Shown here piece by piece: positions 33,297 through 42,651 of a DNA stretch of 64,000 bases (positions within the stretch are counted from its first letter, which is position 1; each line of letters starts with the position of its first letter). This stretch comes from Thermodesulfovibrio yellowstonii DSM 11347. Its GTDB lineage: Bacteria > Nitrospirota > Thermodesulfovibrionia > Thermodesulfovibrionales > Thermodesulfovibrionaceae. The DNA is taken from positions 1,664,001-1,728,000 of the forward strand of contig NC_011296.1 of NCBI RefSeq assembly GCF_000020985.1. Reading direction: 5' to 3'. The notes under the pieces are model-generated. The model was not told the DNA's origin and searched no databases. It saw nothing but the letters and a program-made list of their open reading frames with translations. The position numbers were made by a program, and so were the translations under genes.

Positions 33297-34322
33297 ATGG
33301 ACATTATTGTATTAAAACCAGATGTAAGTGATGAGCAGATTGAAAAAATTGTTAAAAAACTTGAATTAAAAGGATTAAAACCACATATTTCAAAAGGAAC
33401 TGAAAGAACAATTATCGGCGTAATTGGAGATACCTCAAAAATAACAGAAGATGAAGAAAATGCAATAAGAGCAATCCCTGGTGTTGAAGAAGTAGTAAGA
33501 ATTCTTAAACCATATAAACTTGCAAGCAGAGACTTTAAAAAAACAGATACTGTCATTAAAGTTGATGATCTTGAAATTGGTGGCAAAAAAGTTCATGTTG
33601 CAGCAGGTCCATGTGCAGTAGAAAATAGAGTTACCCTTATTAATATTGCTGAAAAAATAAAATCTGCAGGAGCAACTTTTTTAAGAGGCGGTGCATTTAA
33701 GCCTCGTACATCACCATATTCTTTCCAAGGACTCGGAGTTGAAGGATTGAAATATCTTGCAGAAGCAAAGGAAAAAACAGGACTCCCTGTAATAAGTGAA
33801 ATAATGGACCCAAGAGATATAGACATAATGATTGATTATGTTGATATTCTTCAAATCGGCACAAGAAATATGCAGAATTTCAAACTTCTTATGGAAGTAG
33901 GCTCAGTGGACAAGCCAGTTTTGCTTAAAAGAGGAATGTCTGCCACAATAAAAGAACTTCTTATGGCAGCAGAATATATTCTTTCAAGAGGAAACGAAAA
34001 AGTTATACTTTGTGAAAGAGGTATTAGAACATTTGAAACCGCAACAAGAAATACACTTGACCTCAGTGCTGTTCCTCTCTTAAAGTCCTTAAGTCATCTT
34101 CCTGTTGCAGTTGACCCAAGTCATGGTGTAGGAAAGCGTGAACTTGTCAGCCCGATGGCAGTTGCTGCGGTTGCAGCAGGTGCAGACATGCTTTTAATTG
34201 AGGTTCATACAAATCCTGAAGAAGCTCTCTCTGATGGCGAACAATCCTTAACTCCGGAACAGTTTAAAGAAATGATGAAAAAAGTTGCAGCTGTTGCAAA
34301 AGCTGTTGGCAGGGAAGTTTAA
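33297..34322 (+). CDS. aroF: 3-deoxy-7-phosphoheptulonate synthase, type I-beta with regulatory domain
   Basis: 341 residues. The N-terminal ferredoxin-like regulatory domain (about 1-70, [16 protein letters not shown]) is followed by the catalytic barrel. It condenses phosphoenolpyruvate and erythrose 4-phosphate, the first step of the shikimate pathway. [34 protein letters not shown] and DPSHGVGKR are the PEP and metal site motifs. The N-terminal domain is the one that mediates Tyr or Phe feedback in this subclass. AGGAGG lies upstream, and hisC ends 3 nt before. Confidence 0.96.
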   Translation: MDIIVLKPDVSDEQIEKIVKKLELKGLKPHISKGTERTIIGVIGDTSKITEDEENAIRAIPGVEEVVRILKPYKLASRDFKKTDTVIKVDDLEIGGKKVHVAAGPCAVENRVTLINIAEKIKSAGATFLRGGAFKPRTSPYSFQGLGVEGLKYLAEAKEKTGLPVISEIMDPRDIDIMIDYVDILQIGTRNMQNFKLLMEVGSVDKPVLLKRGMSATIKELLMAAEYILSRGNEKVILCERGIRTFETATRNTLDLSAVPLLKSLSHLPVAVDPSHGVGKRELVSPMAVAAVAAGADMLLIEVHTNPEEALSDGEQSLTPEQFKEMMKKVAAVAKAVGREV

Positions 34323-34324
34323 GA

Positions 34325-35179
34325 ATGGAGGATGGATTTAACACTGTATCAATTCTTGGAGTTGGCTTAATTGGAGGTTCATTAGCTTTAGCATTAAAAG
34401 AAAAAAAGTTAGTCAATAAAATTATTGGCTATGGAAGAAATGAACAAAGGCTTAAAGAAGCCTTAAAACTTGGAATTATAGATAGCTATACCACATCATT
34501 AAAAAAAGCCTCTCAGGCAGAGCTTATTGTTTTGGCAACTCCTGCTGGTATATTTGAAAAAATTATCATTGAAATGCTTAATTATCTTAAAAAAGGAACA
34601 ATCATTATTGATGTTGGCAGTGTGAAAGAAAGCGTTGTAAATAGTTTTGAAAAAATTTTACCCGCTGGAGTCTTCTTTGTTGGAACTCATCCTATTGCTG
34701 GTTCAGATAAAACAGGATTTGAACATGCAAAGGGAGATCTTTTTAAAAAAGCAAAAGTTATTATAACTCCTACTGAAAATACGGATAAATCAGCTCTTGA
34801 AAAAGTTTCTAATCTATGGCAAAAAATAGGTGCAGTAGTTGAGTTTATGAGCGCGGATAAACATGATAAAATTTATGCTCTTGTAAGTCATTTACCTCAT
34901 TTAATTTCTTTTTGTATGGTAAATACAGTAGCAGAAATGGACAAAAATTTTATAAAATATGCTGGTTCAGGATTTAAGGATACAACAAGAATTGCTAAAA
35001 GTTCTCCAGAGGTCTGGAGAGATATTTTTATAATGAATGATAAAAATATCTTACAATGCCTTGAAATTTTCGCCAAAAATCTTAAAGAAATAAAAAAAAT
35101 GCTCTCTAAAAAAGACTCAGAAGGAGTCAAAACATTTATAGAAAAAGCAAAAAATTTAAGAAAAGAAATTGATTCATGA
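34325..35179 (+). CDS. tyrA: Prephenate dehydrogenase
   Basis: 284 residues. It oxidatively decarboxylates prephenate to 4-hydroxyphenylpyruvate. The nucleotide fold GVGLIGGS is at 13-20. THPIAGSDKTGFEHA carries the catalytic and substrate His, and HLPHL follows. There is no fused chorismate mutase or ACT domain, so feedback control, if any, must sit elsewhere. It is tightly packed: 2 nt after aroF, and its last 4 nt overlap aroA. Arogenate as an alternative substrate cannot be excluded. Confidence 0.93.
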   Translation: MEDGFNTVSILGVGLIGGSLALALKEKKLVNKIIGYGRNEQRLKEALKLGIIDSYTTSLKKASQAELIVLATPAGIFEKIIIEMLNYLKKGTIIIDVGSVKESVVNSFEKILPAGVFFVGTHPIAGSDKTGFEHAKGDLFKKAKVIITPTENTDKSALEKVSNLWQKIGAVVEFMSADKHDKIYALVSHLPHLISFCMVNTVAEMDKNFIKYAGSGFKDTTRIAKSSPEVWRDIFIMNDKNILQCLEIFAKNLKEIKKMLSKKDSEGVKTFIEKAKNLRKEIDS

Positions 35180-36468
35180 ATAGAATAATTAAAAAAGCTA
35201 AAACCCTCAAAGGTGAGATAACACCTCCACCTGATAAATCCATATCTCACAGAGCAGTTATGTTTGCTTCTTTAGCAAAGGGACAGTCAAGAATAAAAAA
35301 CTTTCTCTGGGCAAAGGACCCATTAAGCAGTCTCAACGCAATGAAATCACTTGGTGTAGAAATCACGATAACTGACTCAAAAGAAATTATAGTTAATGGA
35401 AAGGGCTTGCATTCTTTAAAAGAGTCTGACAATGTTATTGATTGCGGAAATTCTGGGACAACAATAAGACTATTAAGCGGAATAGTCGCAGGGCAACGAT
35501 TTCTTACTGTTCTTACAGGAGATGACTCTTTAAGATATAGACCTATGAAACGCATAATTAATCCTCTATCACTTATGGGCGCAAATATTATGGGAAGGGC
35601 AGAAAATAAATTCCCCCCTATTGTTATAAAGGGCGGTTTTTTGAAAGGAATAAGCTATGAAATGCCAATAGCAAGTGCTCAGGTAAAAAGTGCTATCTTA
35701 CTTGCAGGACTCTATGCTAAAGGAGAAACGACTTTAACAGAACCTCATAAAAGCAGGGATCACACAGAAAAAATGCTAAAAAACATGGGCGTGAATATTA
35801 TCATAAATGATAATACTGTAAAACTCTCTCCTGTAGACCATGAACTTAATTGTTTTGATATCACTATCCCAAATGATTTTTCTTCAGCTGCTTTTTTTAT
35901 AGCAGGAGCTTGCTTAGTGCCAGACTCAGAAATATTAATTAAACAGGTTAACCTCAATGAAACAAGAACAGGTTTTATTGAGGTTTTAAAAAACATGGGA
36001 GCAACTATAGAAATTTTTAATATAACTGAGCAAGGAGGCGAGCCTGTTGGAGACATTTTTGCAAAAAGCTCATCTGAGCTTAAAGGTATTAATGTTCAGG
36101 GAGATATTATCCCTAAACTGATAGATGAATTTCCAATTCTATGTGTTGTAGCAACGCAGGCAGAGGGTAAAACCGTTATAAAAGATGCCAAAGACCTGAG
36201 GGCAAAAGAATCAGATAGAATTAAAGCAATGACATCAGAGCTAAAAAAAATGGGAGTTAAGATAAAAGAATTTGAAGATGGAGTAGAAATAGAAGGTCCT
36301 TGCAAACTTATTGGCACAGAGGTTTACTCTTATAAAGACCACAGAATAGCAATGGCATTAAGCATAGCGGGAGTTATTGCAGAAGGTGAAACTACAATAA
36401 AAGACGCAAACTGCGTTGATATATCATTCCCTGAGTTTTATAGCTTACTGGAGATGCTTCAGAAATGA
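35176..36468 (+). CDS. aroA: 3-phosphoshikimate 1-carboxyvinyltransferase (EPSP synthase)
   Basis: 430 residues. It transfers enolpyruvyl from PEP to shikimate 3-phosphate. PPDKSISHRAVMFASLA near the N-terminus, DCGNSGTTIRLLSG, and the second-half RAKESDRI motif are diagnostic. GNSGTTIR has Thr-Ile where many class I enzymes have Thr-Met, a position variable in class II EPSP synthases. It overlaps tyrA and cmk by 4 nt each, so the whole block is probably translated as a coupled unit. Confidence 0.96.
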   Translation: MNRIIKKAKTLKGEITPPPDKSISHRAVMFASLAKGQSRIKNFLWAKDPLSSLNAMKSLGVEITITDSKEIIVNGKGLHSLKESDNVIDCGNSGTTIRLLSGIVAGQRFLTVLTGDDSLRYRPMKRIINPLSLMGANIMGRAENKFPPIVIKGGFLKGISYEMPIASAQVKSAILLAGLYAKGETTLTEPHKSRDHTEKMLKNMGVNIIINDNTVKLSPVDHELNCFDITIPNDFSSAAFFIAGACLVPDSEILIKQVNLNETRTGFIEVLKNMGATIEIFNITEQGGEPVGDIFAKSSSELKGINVQGDIIPKLIDEFPILCVVATQAEGKTVIKDAKDLRAKESDRIKAMTSELKKMGVKIKEFEDGVEIEGPCKLIGTEVYSYKDHRIAMALSIAGVIAEGETTIKDANCVDISFPEFYSLLEMLQK

Positions 36469-37133
36469 AAAAAGTAGTTGCAATTGATGGACCTTCAGGT
36501 GCTGGCAAAAGCACTGTTTCAAAGGAAATAGCAAAAGCTTTGGGTTTTCAATATCTTGATACAGGTGCTTTATATAGGGCAGTGGCATACTATTTTTCTA
36601 TAAAATTCAATTACATTGATGATTTTTCATTGCTAACTGAGCAAGAAATAGAAGAAGAGCTTAAAAATATAAAAATTCACTATAAAAATGGGAGAGTTTT
36701 TTTATCAGGAGAAGATGTCTCAGATTTTATCAGAGATCCTAAAATTGGAGAGATTACTTCTCAGCTTTCTACTCAAAAAGTTGTGAGAGATTTTCTGATG
36801 CCATTACAGAGAAGTTTTGCAGAAAAAGTAGATATTGTGGCTGAAGGCAGAGACATGACAACAGTTGTTTTCCCTGATGCATGGAAAAAGTTTTATCTTG
36901 ATGCATCTCCTCAAGTAAGGGCTAAAAGAAGATTTGAACAATTGATACAATCTGGTAAAAAAATAAGTTTTGAAGAAGCACTAAGGGATGTAATAGAAAG
37001 AGATAAAAGAGATTGTTCACGGGAGAATGCTCCGTTAAGGCTCAGTAAAGATGCTTTTTATATTGATACATCAGAGCTTACACTTCAAGAAGTTATCTCA
37101 ATAGTGTTAAAAAAAGTTGCAGAGGATGCTTGA
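36465..37133 (+). CDS. cmk: Cytidylate kinase
   Basis: 222 residues. It phosphorylates CMP and dCMP. The P-loop GPSGAGKST is at 9-17, followed by LDTGALYRA, the CMP-binding AEGRDMTTVVFP block and the lid RDKRDCSRENAPL. The aroA-cmk-ispH-rpsA order is common in several bacterial phyla. The ATG overlaps the aroA stop. Confidence 0.96.
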   Translation: MKKVVAIDGPSGAGKSTVSKEIAKALGFQYLDTGALYRAVAYYFSIKFNYIDDFSLLTEQEIEEELKNIKIHYKNGRVFLSGEDVSDFIRDPKIGEITSQLSTQKVVRDFLMPLQRSFAEKVDIVAEGRDMTTVVFPDAWKKFYLDASPQVRAKRRFEQLIQSGKKISFEEALRDVIERDKRDCSRENAPLRLSKDAFYIDTSELTLQEVISIVLKKVAEDA

Positions 37134-37156
37134 TATCATGTATTATCAAAAACAGT

Positions 37157-38026
37157 ATGCAAAAAAATATTGTTCTGGCAGAAGGCGCAGGATTTTGTTT
37201 TGGGGTAAAAAGAGCAATTGACATAGCCTTTGATGTTGCTCAGAAACATAAAGATGGTGTTTTTACCTTAGGTCCTATAATTCACAATCCTCAAGTTGTA
37301 GAAAGGCTAAAAGATTTAGGCGTATATCCTGTAGATGAAATTTCTCAAAAAACTATAAAAACATTAATAATAAGAGCTCACGGAATTCCTAAAGAAAAAT
37401 TTAATGAATTAAAACAGCTTGATTGTGAAATCATAGATGCTACCTGCCCATTTGTTAAAAAAGCTCAAAATCTTGCTGAAAAATTAGCTTCTGAAGGCTA
37501 TCAGGTTTTAATTATTGGAGATAGAGAACATCCAGAAGTTAAAGGCATTTTTAGTTATGCAGGAGAAAAAGCGATTGTAATTAATCATGCAGACAATGAA
37601 CTCAAAGAATCTAAAAAAATTCCGATTCTTAATAAAAAAATTGGTATAATTCAACAAACAACCCAACCAATGTCAAAAGTTAAAGAAATAATGAATAAAA
37701 TAATAAATTCTCTTAATGAATTTGAAGAGATAAGAATTTTTAACACTCTATGTAATTTCACATCAAGAAGGCTGGAAGCAACAGAAAAAGTTGCAAAAGA
37801 AGTTGATGTCATGATTGTTGTAGGAGGTAAAAACAGTGCAAACACGACTCAGCTTGCTAATCTTTGCAGAAAAATAGGGGTAAAAACATATCATATAGAA
37901 GATGCTCAGGAAATTGACAAAAAGTGGGTTAACTCTGCTAAAAAAATTGGAGTCACAGCAGGAGCATCAACCCCTCAGTGGATAATTGATGAAGTTATTG
38001 ATAAAATTAAAAAGTTTACAAATTAA
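37157..38026 (+). CDS. ispH: 4-hydroxy-3-methylbut-2-enyl diphosphate reductase
   Basis: 289 residues from ATG 37157, where the family N-terminus (MQKNIVLAEGAGFCFGV) begins. A longer frame from a TTG at 37130 adds nine unlikely residues. No clear ribosome site is seen. The three Fe-S cysteines are in GFCFGV, DATCPFV and NTLCNFT. Other family motifs are RAHGIPKE and the C-terminal TAGASTPQW. It performs the last step of the MEP isoprenoid route, supplying precursors for the menaquinone side chain and other isoprenoids. It is followed by rpsA after 14 nt. Confidence 0.95.
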   Translation: MQKNIVLAEGAGFCFGVKRAIDIAFDVAQKHKDGVFTLGPIIHNPQVVERLKDLGVYPVDEISQKTIKTLIIRAHGIPKEKFNELKQLDCEIIDATCPFVKKAQNLAEKLASEGYQVLIIGDREHPEVKGIFSYAGEKAIVINHADNELKESKKIPILNKKIGIIQQTTQPMSKVKEIMNKIINSLNEFEEIRIFNTLCNFTSRRLEATEKVAKEVDVMIVVGGKNSANTTQLANLCRKIGVKTYHIEDAQEIDKKWVNSAKKIGVTAGASTPQWIIDEVIDKIKKFTN

Positions 38027-38040
38027 GGAGGAACAGGACC

Positions 38041-39645
38041 ATGCAGAATCAGCTTAGCGAAAAGCAAGAATTGGAAAGTCTCTATGAGGGATCACTTTCT
38101 CACATAGAAAGGGGAGAAATTATAAAAGGAAAAATAATGGGAGTAAGAAATGATGGAGTAATAGTAGATGTAGGATATAAATTTGAAGGAATTATTCCAC
38201 TTAATGAGTTTTCAGAAGAAGAACTGAAAAATATAAAGGAAGCAGATGAAATAGAAGTTTTTATTGAAAAAATAGACGATGCACAGGGAATAATATCTTT
38301 ATCAAGAGATAGAGCATTAAAAATAAAAGGCTGGGAAATTCTTATGGATGCTTATGAAAAAGCATTACCGGTTGAAGTAAAGATTACAGGGAAAACAAAA
38401 GGAGGTGTTCTAACATCCTTTTATGGTATAAACGGTTTTATACCTGCATCATTACTTGAGATTAGAAAACCTAAAAATCTTGATGAATATGTAGGAAAAA
38501 CCTTTAAAGTAAAAATAGAAAAAATTGAACCCCCCAAGAATCTTTATGGACAGTGGAGAAATCTTAAAACTTCCTTAATTTTGTCAAGAAAAGCATATCT
38601 ACAGGAAGAAAAAGAAAAAATGAAAAAAGAAATATCTGAAAAAATTAAAGAAGGGCTAAAAATAAAAGGTACTGTAAAAAATATAACCAACTATGGAGTT
38701 TTCGTTGATTTGGGTGGATTAGATGGTTTTCTCCATATTTCAGATATATCCTGGGGTAAAGTTAGACATCCTTCTCAGTTTTTTGAAATAGGCTCTGAAT
38801 ATGAATTTATAGTTTTAAAGGCTGATACTGAAAATGAAAGAATAACACTTGGATACAAGCAAAAGAAGGCTGATCCGTGGGAAAATATTGACAAAAAATA
38901 TCATCCAGGCATGAAAGTAAGAGGTAAGGTAACAAGAGTTGAAGACTTTGGTCTTTTTGTTGAACTTGAAGAAGGAGTTGAAGGACTTGTTCACGTAAGC
39001 GAACTTGACTGGATAGCTCCAAAGCATCCTACATACTATGCAGAAGTAGATGAATGGATAAATGTAAAAGTTCTTGATATTGATAGGGAAAACAGAAAAA
39101 TTTCTTTAAGTTTTAAGCAACTGAAACCAAAACCATGGGAAGTTGTTGCTAAAAAATACAAAGTGGGTGATAGAATTTCTGGAAAAGTCAAAACAATAAC
39201 AGATTTTGGCATATTTGTTAGACTTCCAGAAGGAGTTGACGGACTTATTCATATTTCTGATATATCATGGACAAAACATATTGACCATCCTTCTCAAATT
39301 TTTAAAAAGGGACAAAAGGTTGATGCTGTTATTTTAAGTCTTGAACCTGAAAAAGAGAAACTTTCCTTAGGAATAAAACAACTTTCCGAAGATCCATGGA
39401 TTAAAGAAATTCCAGAAAAATTCAAAATCGGTGAAATTTATAATGCCAAAGTTATTAAAAAGACAGAACATGGATTATTTGTTGATATTGAAGGCATCGT
39501 AGAAGGGCTGGTTTATAATTCGGAAATTGACAAAAATCGAACTGTAAAAGAAGGAGATGAAATAAAGGTAATTGTTGTAAAAGTGGACAAGGAAAAAAGA
39601 AAAATCGGACTCAGTATGAAAAAGATAGACGAAAATGAGGAATAA
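38041..39645 (+). CDS. rpsA: Ribosomal protein S1 (six S1 domains)
   Basis: 534 residues. Six S1 RNA-binding repeats can be counted: about 24-90, 104-195, 202-275, 290-362, 376-448 and 460-528. Repeats 3 to 5 have the canonical GVFVDL / GFLHISDIS pattern, while 1 and 2 are more divergent, as expected for the ribosome-binding domains of S1. It helps bind mRNA leaders to the 30S subunit. That is relevant here because several genes in the window lack Shine-Dalgarno sequences. AAGGAGG precedes the ATG. Confidence 0.95.
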   Translation: MQNQLSEKQELESLYEGSLSHIERGEIIKGKIMGVRNDGVIVDVGYKFEGIIPLNEFSEEELKNIKEADEIEVFIEKIDDAQGIISLSRDRALKIKGWEILMDAYEKALPVEVKITGKTKGGVLTSFYGINGFIPASLLEIRKPKNLDEYVGKTFKVKIEKIEPPKNLYGQWRNLKTSLILSRKAYLQEEKEKMKKEISEKIKEGLKIKGTVKNITNYGVFVDLGGLDGFLHISDISWGKVRHPSQFFEIGSEYEFIVLKADTENERITLGYKQKKADPWENIDKKYHPGMKVRGKVTRVEDFGLFVELEEGVEGLVHVSELDWIAPKHPTYYAEVDEWINVKVLDIDRENRKISLSFKQLKPKPWEVVAKKYKVGDRISGKVKTITDFGIFVRLPEGVDGLIHISDISWTKHIDHPSQIFKKGQKVDAVILSLEPEKEKLSLGIKQLSEDPWIKEIPEKFKIGEIYNAKVIKKTEHGLFVDIEGIVEGLVYNSEIDKNRTVKEGDEIKVIVVKVDKEKRKIGLSMKKIDENEE

Positions 39646-40492
39646 AAAACTTAAATTTTTCTTTATTATTATAGGAACGCTTATTTTAATAAGCTTTTTA
39701 ATAACAATCATGGAAAGCAGCCTTACTGCAGGTAAGGTAGCTATTGTTAACATTAAGGGTATTATTGTTGATTCTAAACCATCAATAGATGAGATTAAAC
39801 AGTATAGAAAAGACCCTTCAATAAAAGCTATTGTCTTAAGAGTGGATAGCCCAGGAGGCGCTGTTGTTCCATCACAGGAAATATACGAAGAAATAAAAAG
39901 AACAATTAAATCCAAACCAGTTGTTGTATCTATGGGTTCTATTGCAGCATCAGGAGGCTATTATATTTCTTGTCCAGCCACAAAAATTATTGCTAATCCG
40001 GGGACACTTACAGGCTCAATAGGCGTATTAATAGAAATACCCAATATTAAAGGATTACTTGATAAAATAGGAGTTAAGGCAGAGGTAATAAAAAGTGGTA
40101 AATACAAAGATATTACATCACCTTTCAAACCTTTACAGAATGAAGAAAAAGAAATTTTACAAAAATTAACAAATGATGTGCATGAACAATTCATTAAAGC
40201 TGTTGCAGAAGGGAGAAAAGTTCCTGTTGAAGATATTAAAAAAATAGCAGATGGAAGAGTATTCACAGGATTAAAAGCAAAAGAACTCGGACTTGTGGAT
40301 GAGATAGGTGATCTTGATTATGCTATAAAGATAGCTGCTCAACTTGCTAAAATAAAAGGTGAGCCAGAGATAGTAACAAAGAAATCAACACTATTAATTG
40401 ACTTTTTAAAAGGGAATACTGAGTCATTGGTAAAAAAGATTTTACCTTATATGCAGGTATATTATCTATATTCACCAACATCACAAAACTGA
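39635..40492 (+). CDS. sppA: Signal peptide peptidase SppA (short form)
   Basis: 285 residues, the single-domain form. One N-terminal membrane segment (about 7-26) is followed by the ClpP-like serine protease domain. The nucleophile Ser lies in GSIAASGGYY and the general-base Lys in KSGKYKDITSPF. It degrades leftover signal peptides in the membrane. The start overlaps rpsA by 11 nt with only weak ribosome-site character. The order rpsA-sppA-HU is conserved in many bacteria. Confidence 0.93.
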   Translation: MRNKKLKFFFIIIGTLILISFLITIMESSLTAGKVAIVNIKGIIVDSKPSIDEIKQYRKDPSIKAIVLRVDSPGGAVVPSQEIYEEIKRTIKSKPVVVSMGSIAASGGYYISCPATKIIANPGTLTGSIGVLIEIPNIKGLLDKIGVKAEVIKSGKYKDITSPFKPLQNEEKEILQKLTNDVHEQFIKAVAEGRKVPVEDIKKIADGRVFTGLKAKELGLVDEIGDLDYAIKIAAQLAKIKGEPEIVTKKSTLLIDFLKGNTESLVKKILPYMQVYYLYSPTSQN

Positions 40493-40506
40493 TAAGGAGG
40501 ATATGT

Positions 40507-40785
40507 ATGAAAAAATCAGAATTAATTGAAAGGGTTTCTAAAAAAGTGGATATTTTAACAAAAAAACAAATTGAGACAATAATAGATATGATTTTTGATT
40601 GCATGATAGAAACTCTGTCAAGAGGGGAAAAGATTGAAATAAGAGGATTTGCTAATTTTAAAGTGAAACAAAGGCCCGAAAGAATTGCAAGGAATCCTAA
40701 AACAGGTGAACAGATTAAGGTCCCTACACAGAGAGCAATAAATTTTAAAATGAGCAAAGCTCTTAAGGAAGCTTTAAATAAGTGA
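40507..40785 (+). CDS. HU/IHF-family DNA-binding protein
   Basis: 92 residues. The family signature EIRGFANFKVKQRPERIARNPKTGEQIKVP is present as the DNA-binding beta arm, including the conserved Pro-containing tip. The arm sequence and the position after sppA resemble IHF-beta, but a homodimeric HU is possible, as no second subunit is in the window. AAGGAGG precedes the ATG. It bends and compacts DNA and could serve as an architectural factor at the local promoters (inference). Confidence 0.93.
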   Translation: MKKSELIERVSKKVDILTKKQIETIIDMIFDCMIETLSRGEKIEIRGFANFKVKQRPERIARNPKTGEQIKVPTQRAINFKMSKALKEALNK

Positions 40786-40786
40786 A

Positions 40787-41707
40787 GTGCTTCTGCAGGT
40801 TCAAAATCTTAAGATTTTTTATAAAAATTCAATTATTATAGACAATATCAATTTTTGTATTGAAAAAGGCGAGATATTTTCTATTGTTGGAGAAAGTGGT
40901 AGTGGAAAAACTCTCACTGGCTTATCAATAATAAATCTTTTACCTGAACATTTCAGAATTAATGGTAGATTAATATTTAAAGATAAAGATATTCTAAATC
41001 TGAATACATCTGAAATTAGGAAACTGCGAGGAAGACATATTTCCTGTATATTTCAGGACCCAATGACTTCTCTGAATCCCGTCGTTAAAGTTGGCTCTCA
41101 AGTTGCAGAAATGTTTATTTATCACTACCAATTATCCAAAAAAGAAGCTCTGGAGAAAACAAAAGAGTTATTTCATAAACTTAAAATATTGCATACAATT
41201 AATAGTTATCCTCATCAGCTATCAGGTGGAATGAGACAGAGAGTAATGATAGCAATGGCTGTTGCATGTGAGCCAGAGCTTATCATAGCTGATGAACCTA
41301 CAACTGCATTGGATGTAACTGTCCAAGAAGAAATCCTTGATCTTCTTTATTTACTCGTTAAACAAGAACACAGAGCATTGCTTTTGATAACTCATGACAT
41401 TAACATACTTGGTGAATATGCAGACAAAGTTATGGTTCTATATGCAGGTAGAATTATGGAAATGGGTTCAACTGAAGAAATTTTTAAAAATCCTCTACAT
41501 CCTTATACTAAAGCTCTTTTGAATTGTTTACCAAGAGAGGGTAAAAAGATAGAAGGCATTCCTGGAAATATCCCAGACCTTAAAAATTTACCAGAAGGAT
41601 GCGTATTTTACCCGCGATGCAGTTACAAAAGAAATGAATGTATAGCTGAACCTCCATACCTTCATGAAGTAGCATCTGGACATTGGAGTAGATGTTGGTT
41701 AGATTGA
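40787..41707 (+). CDS. Oligopeptide/dipeptide ABC transporter ATPase (OppD/DppD-like)
   Basis: 306 residues from GTG 40787, one base after the HU stop and with no ribosome site, so translation is probably coupled. ABC motifs are intact: Walker A GESGSGKT, signature LSGGMRQR, Walker B LIIADEP and His in LITHD. The C-terminal extension, with GCVFYPRCSYKRNEC, is the oligopeptide-transporter domain with its three or four Cys. No permease or binding protein gene is beside it, so this is an orphan subunit here, and the substrate (peptide or nickel) is unknown. Confidence 0.9.
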   Translation: MLLQVQNLKIFYKNSIIIDNINFCIEKGEIFSIVGESGSGKTLTGLSIINLLPEHFRINGRLIFKDKDILNLNTSEIRKLRGRHISCIFQDPMTSLNPVVKVGSQVAEMFIYHYQLSKKEALEKTKELFHKLKILHTINSYPHQLSGGMRQRVMIAMAVACEPELIIADEPTTALDVTVQEEILDLLYLLVKQEHRALLLITHDINILGEYADKVMVLYAGRIMEMGSTEEIFKNPLHPYTKALLNCLPREGKKIEGIPGNIPDLKNLPEGCVFYPRCSYKRNECIAEPPYLHEVASGHWSRCWLD

Positions 41708-41711
41708 TTTT

Positions 41712-42416
41712 CTATTTCTGCCTTGACATAAAATCTTCAAGACAAAGTTTATGAATTTCTTCTGTAACAAATGTATGTCTAATCATTTTCCCTTCTACCA
41801 TATAAATTACCATTTCTGCAATATTTGTTGCATGGTCTGATATTCTTTCAAGATATTTTGCGATAAACATTCTTTTAAGAGCAAGAGGAATAATATCTGG
41901 ATTTTTTACCATGAGTCCGAATAATTCATTGTGATTATTCTCCAATAATTCATCAACTTGGTCATCTCTTTTAATAACCTCATAACATAAATCCACATCT
42001 TCCTTTACAAAGGCATTAATGGCATCCTCTACCATGCTTTCAGTTATCTCTGCCATTTTGGGAATATTCACAAAGGGCTTTAAAAAAGGCTCCTGTGCAA
42101 GTTCAATTGCTCTTTCTGCTATATTTACTGCAAAATCTCCCATACGCTCAAGGTCTGTGCATATTTTCATTGCAGTAGTTATAAATCTTAAATCTTTAGC
42201 CATTGGCTGTCTTAGTGCAATAAGTCTGATACATTCTTCATTTATTTCAACCTCAAGTCCATTAATTAGATTGTCTCTTGATATAACCTGCTTAGCAAGG
42301 TCTATATCTCTATCAATTAATGCCTTAACAGATTTTCTGATTCCCTCTTCAACAAGACATCCAAGAATAAGGATTTTTTCCTTTAATTTTCTTAATTCAT
42401 TGTCTAAAATTCCCAT
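41712..42416 (-). CDS. phoU: Phosphate-signalling protein PhoU
   Basis: 234 residues, entirely helical, with two PhoU three-helix repeats and the acidic metal-binding motifs (including DLERMGDFAVNIAE and KYLERISDHATNIAE). PhoU relays the phosphate status of the PstSCAB transporter to the PhoR kinase and restrains uptake. It is transcribed away from pstS, separate from pstCAB about 14 kb downstream, so the pst-phoU operon has been split. The ATG is preceded by AAGGAGG. Confidence 0.94.
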   Translation of the reverse strand: MGILDNELRKLKEKILILGCLVEEGIRKSVKALIDRDIDLAKQVISRDNLINGLEVEINEECIRLIALRQPMAKDLRFITTAMKICTDLERMGDFAVNIAERAIELAQEPFLKPFVNIPKMAEITESMVEDAINAFVKEDVDLCYEVIKRDDQVDELLENNHNELFGLMVKNPDIIPLALKRMFIAKYLERISDHATNIAEMVIYMVEGKMIRHTFVTEEIHKLCLEDFMSRQK

Positions 42417-42441
42417 CTCTACCTCCTTATCATCTTTTGCT

Positions 42442-42450
42442 ATTATACCA
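42442..42450 (-). promoter_or_regulatory. Extended -10 promoter of phoU
   Basis: On the minus strand TGGTATAAT gives a TGn extension and a perfect TATAAT (42447-42442), about 25 nt upstream of the phoU start. No Pho-box-like 11-bp array accompanies it, so phoU is predicted to be constitutive, unlike pstS. Confidence 0.5.
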
Positions 42451-42561
42451 ATTTAGCCTTTTTATTGGATAGCATTGAATCTATAAATATTTCTATATTT
42501 AGTCATAAAAATATGAAATCATCGGAAGAGAAATAGAAGTTTATTTTTTAATCAATTGTTT

Positions 42562-42616
42562 TGTAACAAAAATTTAACATCATTGTAAATTCCCTGTAAC
42601 ATTAGAATTCTATACT
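42562..42616 (+). promoter_or_regulatory. Predicted Pho-box array and -10 of pstS (copy 1)
   Basis: Four 7-bp units start every 11 bp: TGTAACA (42562), TTTAACA (42573), TGTAAAT (42584) and TGTAACA (42595). Nine bases after the last unit is TATACT (42611-42616). There is no -35 hexamer. The 7+4 geometry equals that of known PhoB boxes, where the activator arrays replace the -35, although the unit differs from the E. coli CTGTCAT. Two further arrays with the same spacing occur near 52.5 kb. Confidence 0.75.
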
Positions 42617-42651
42617 ATAAAAAATAAAAAAAATTTAATAAGGAGGGCTTC

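Noticed and set aside
39475-39915. 146-codon minus-strand open frame across the rpsA-sppA junction
   Set aside because: Both plus-strand genes are certain by family motifs, and the antisense product has no motif.
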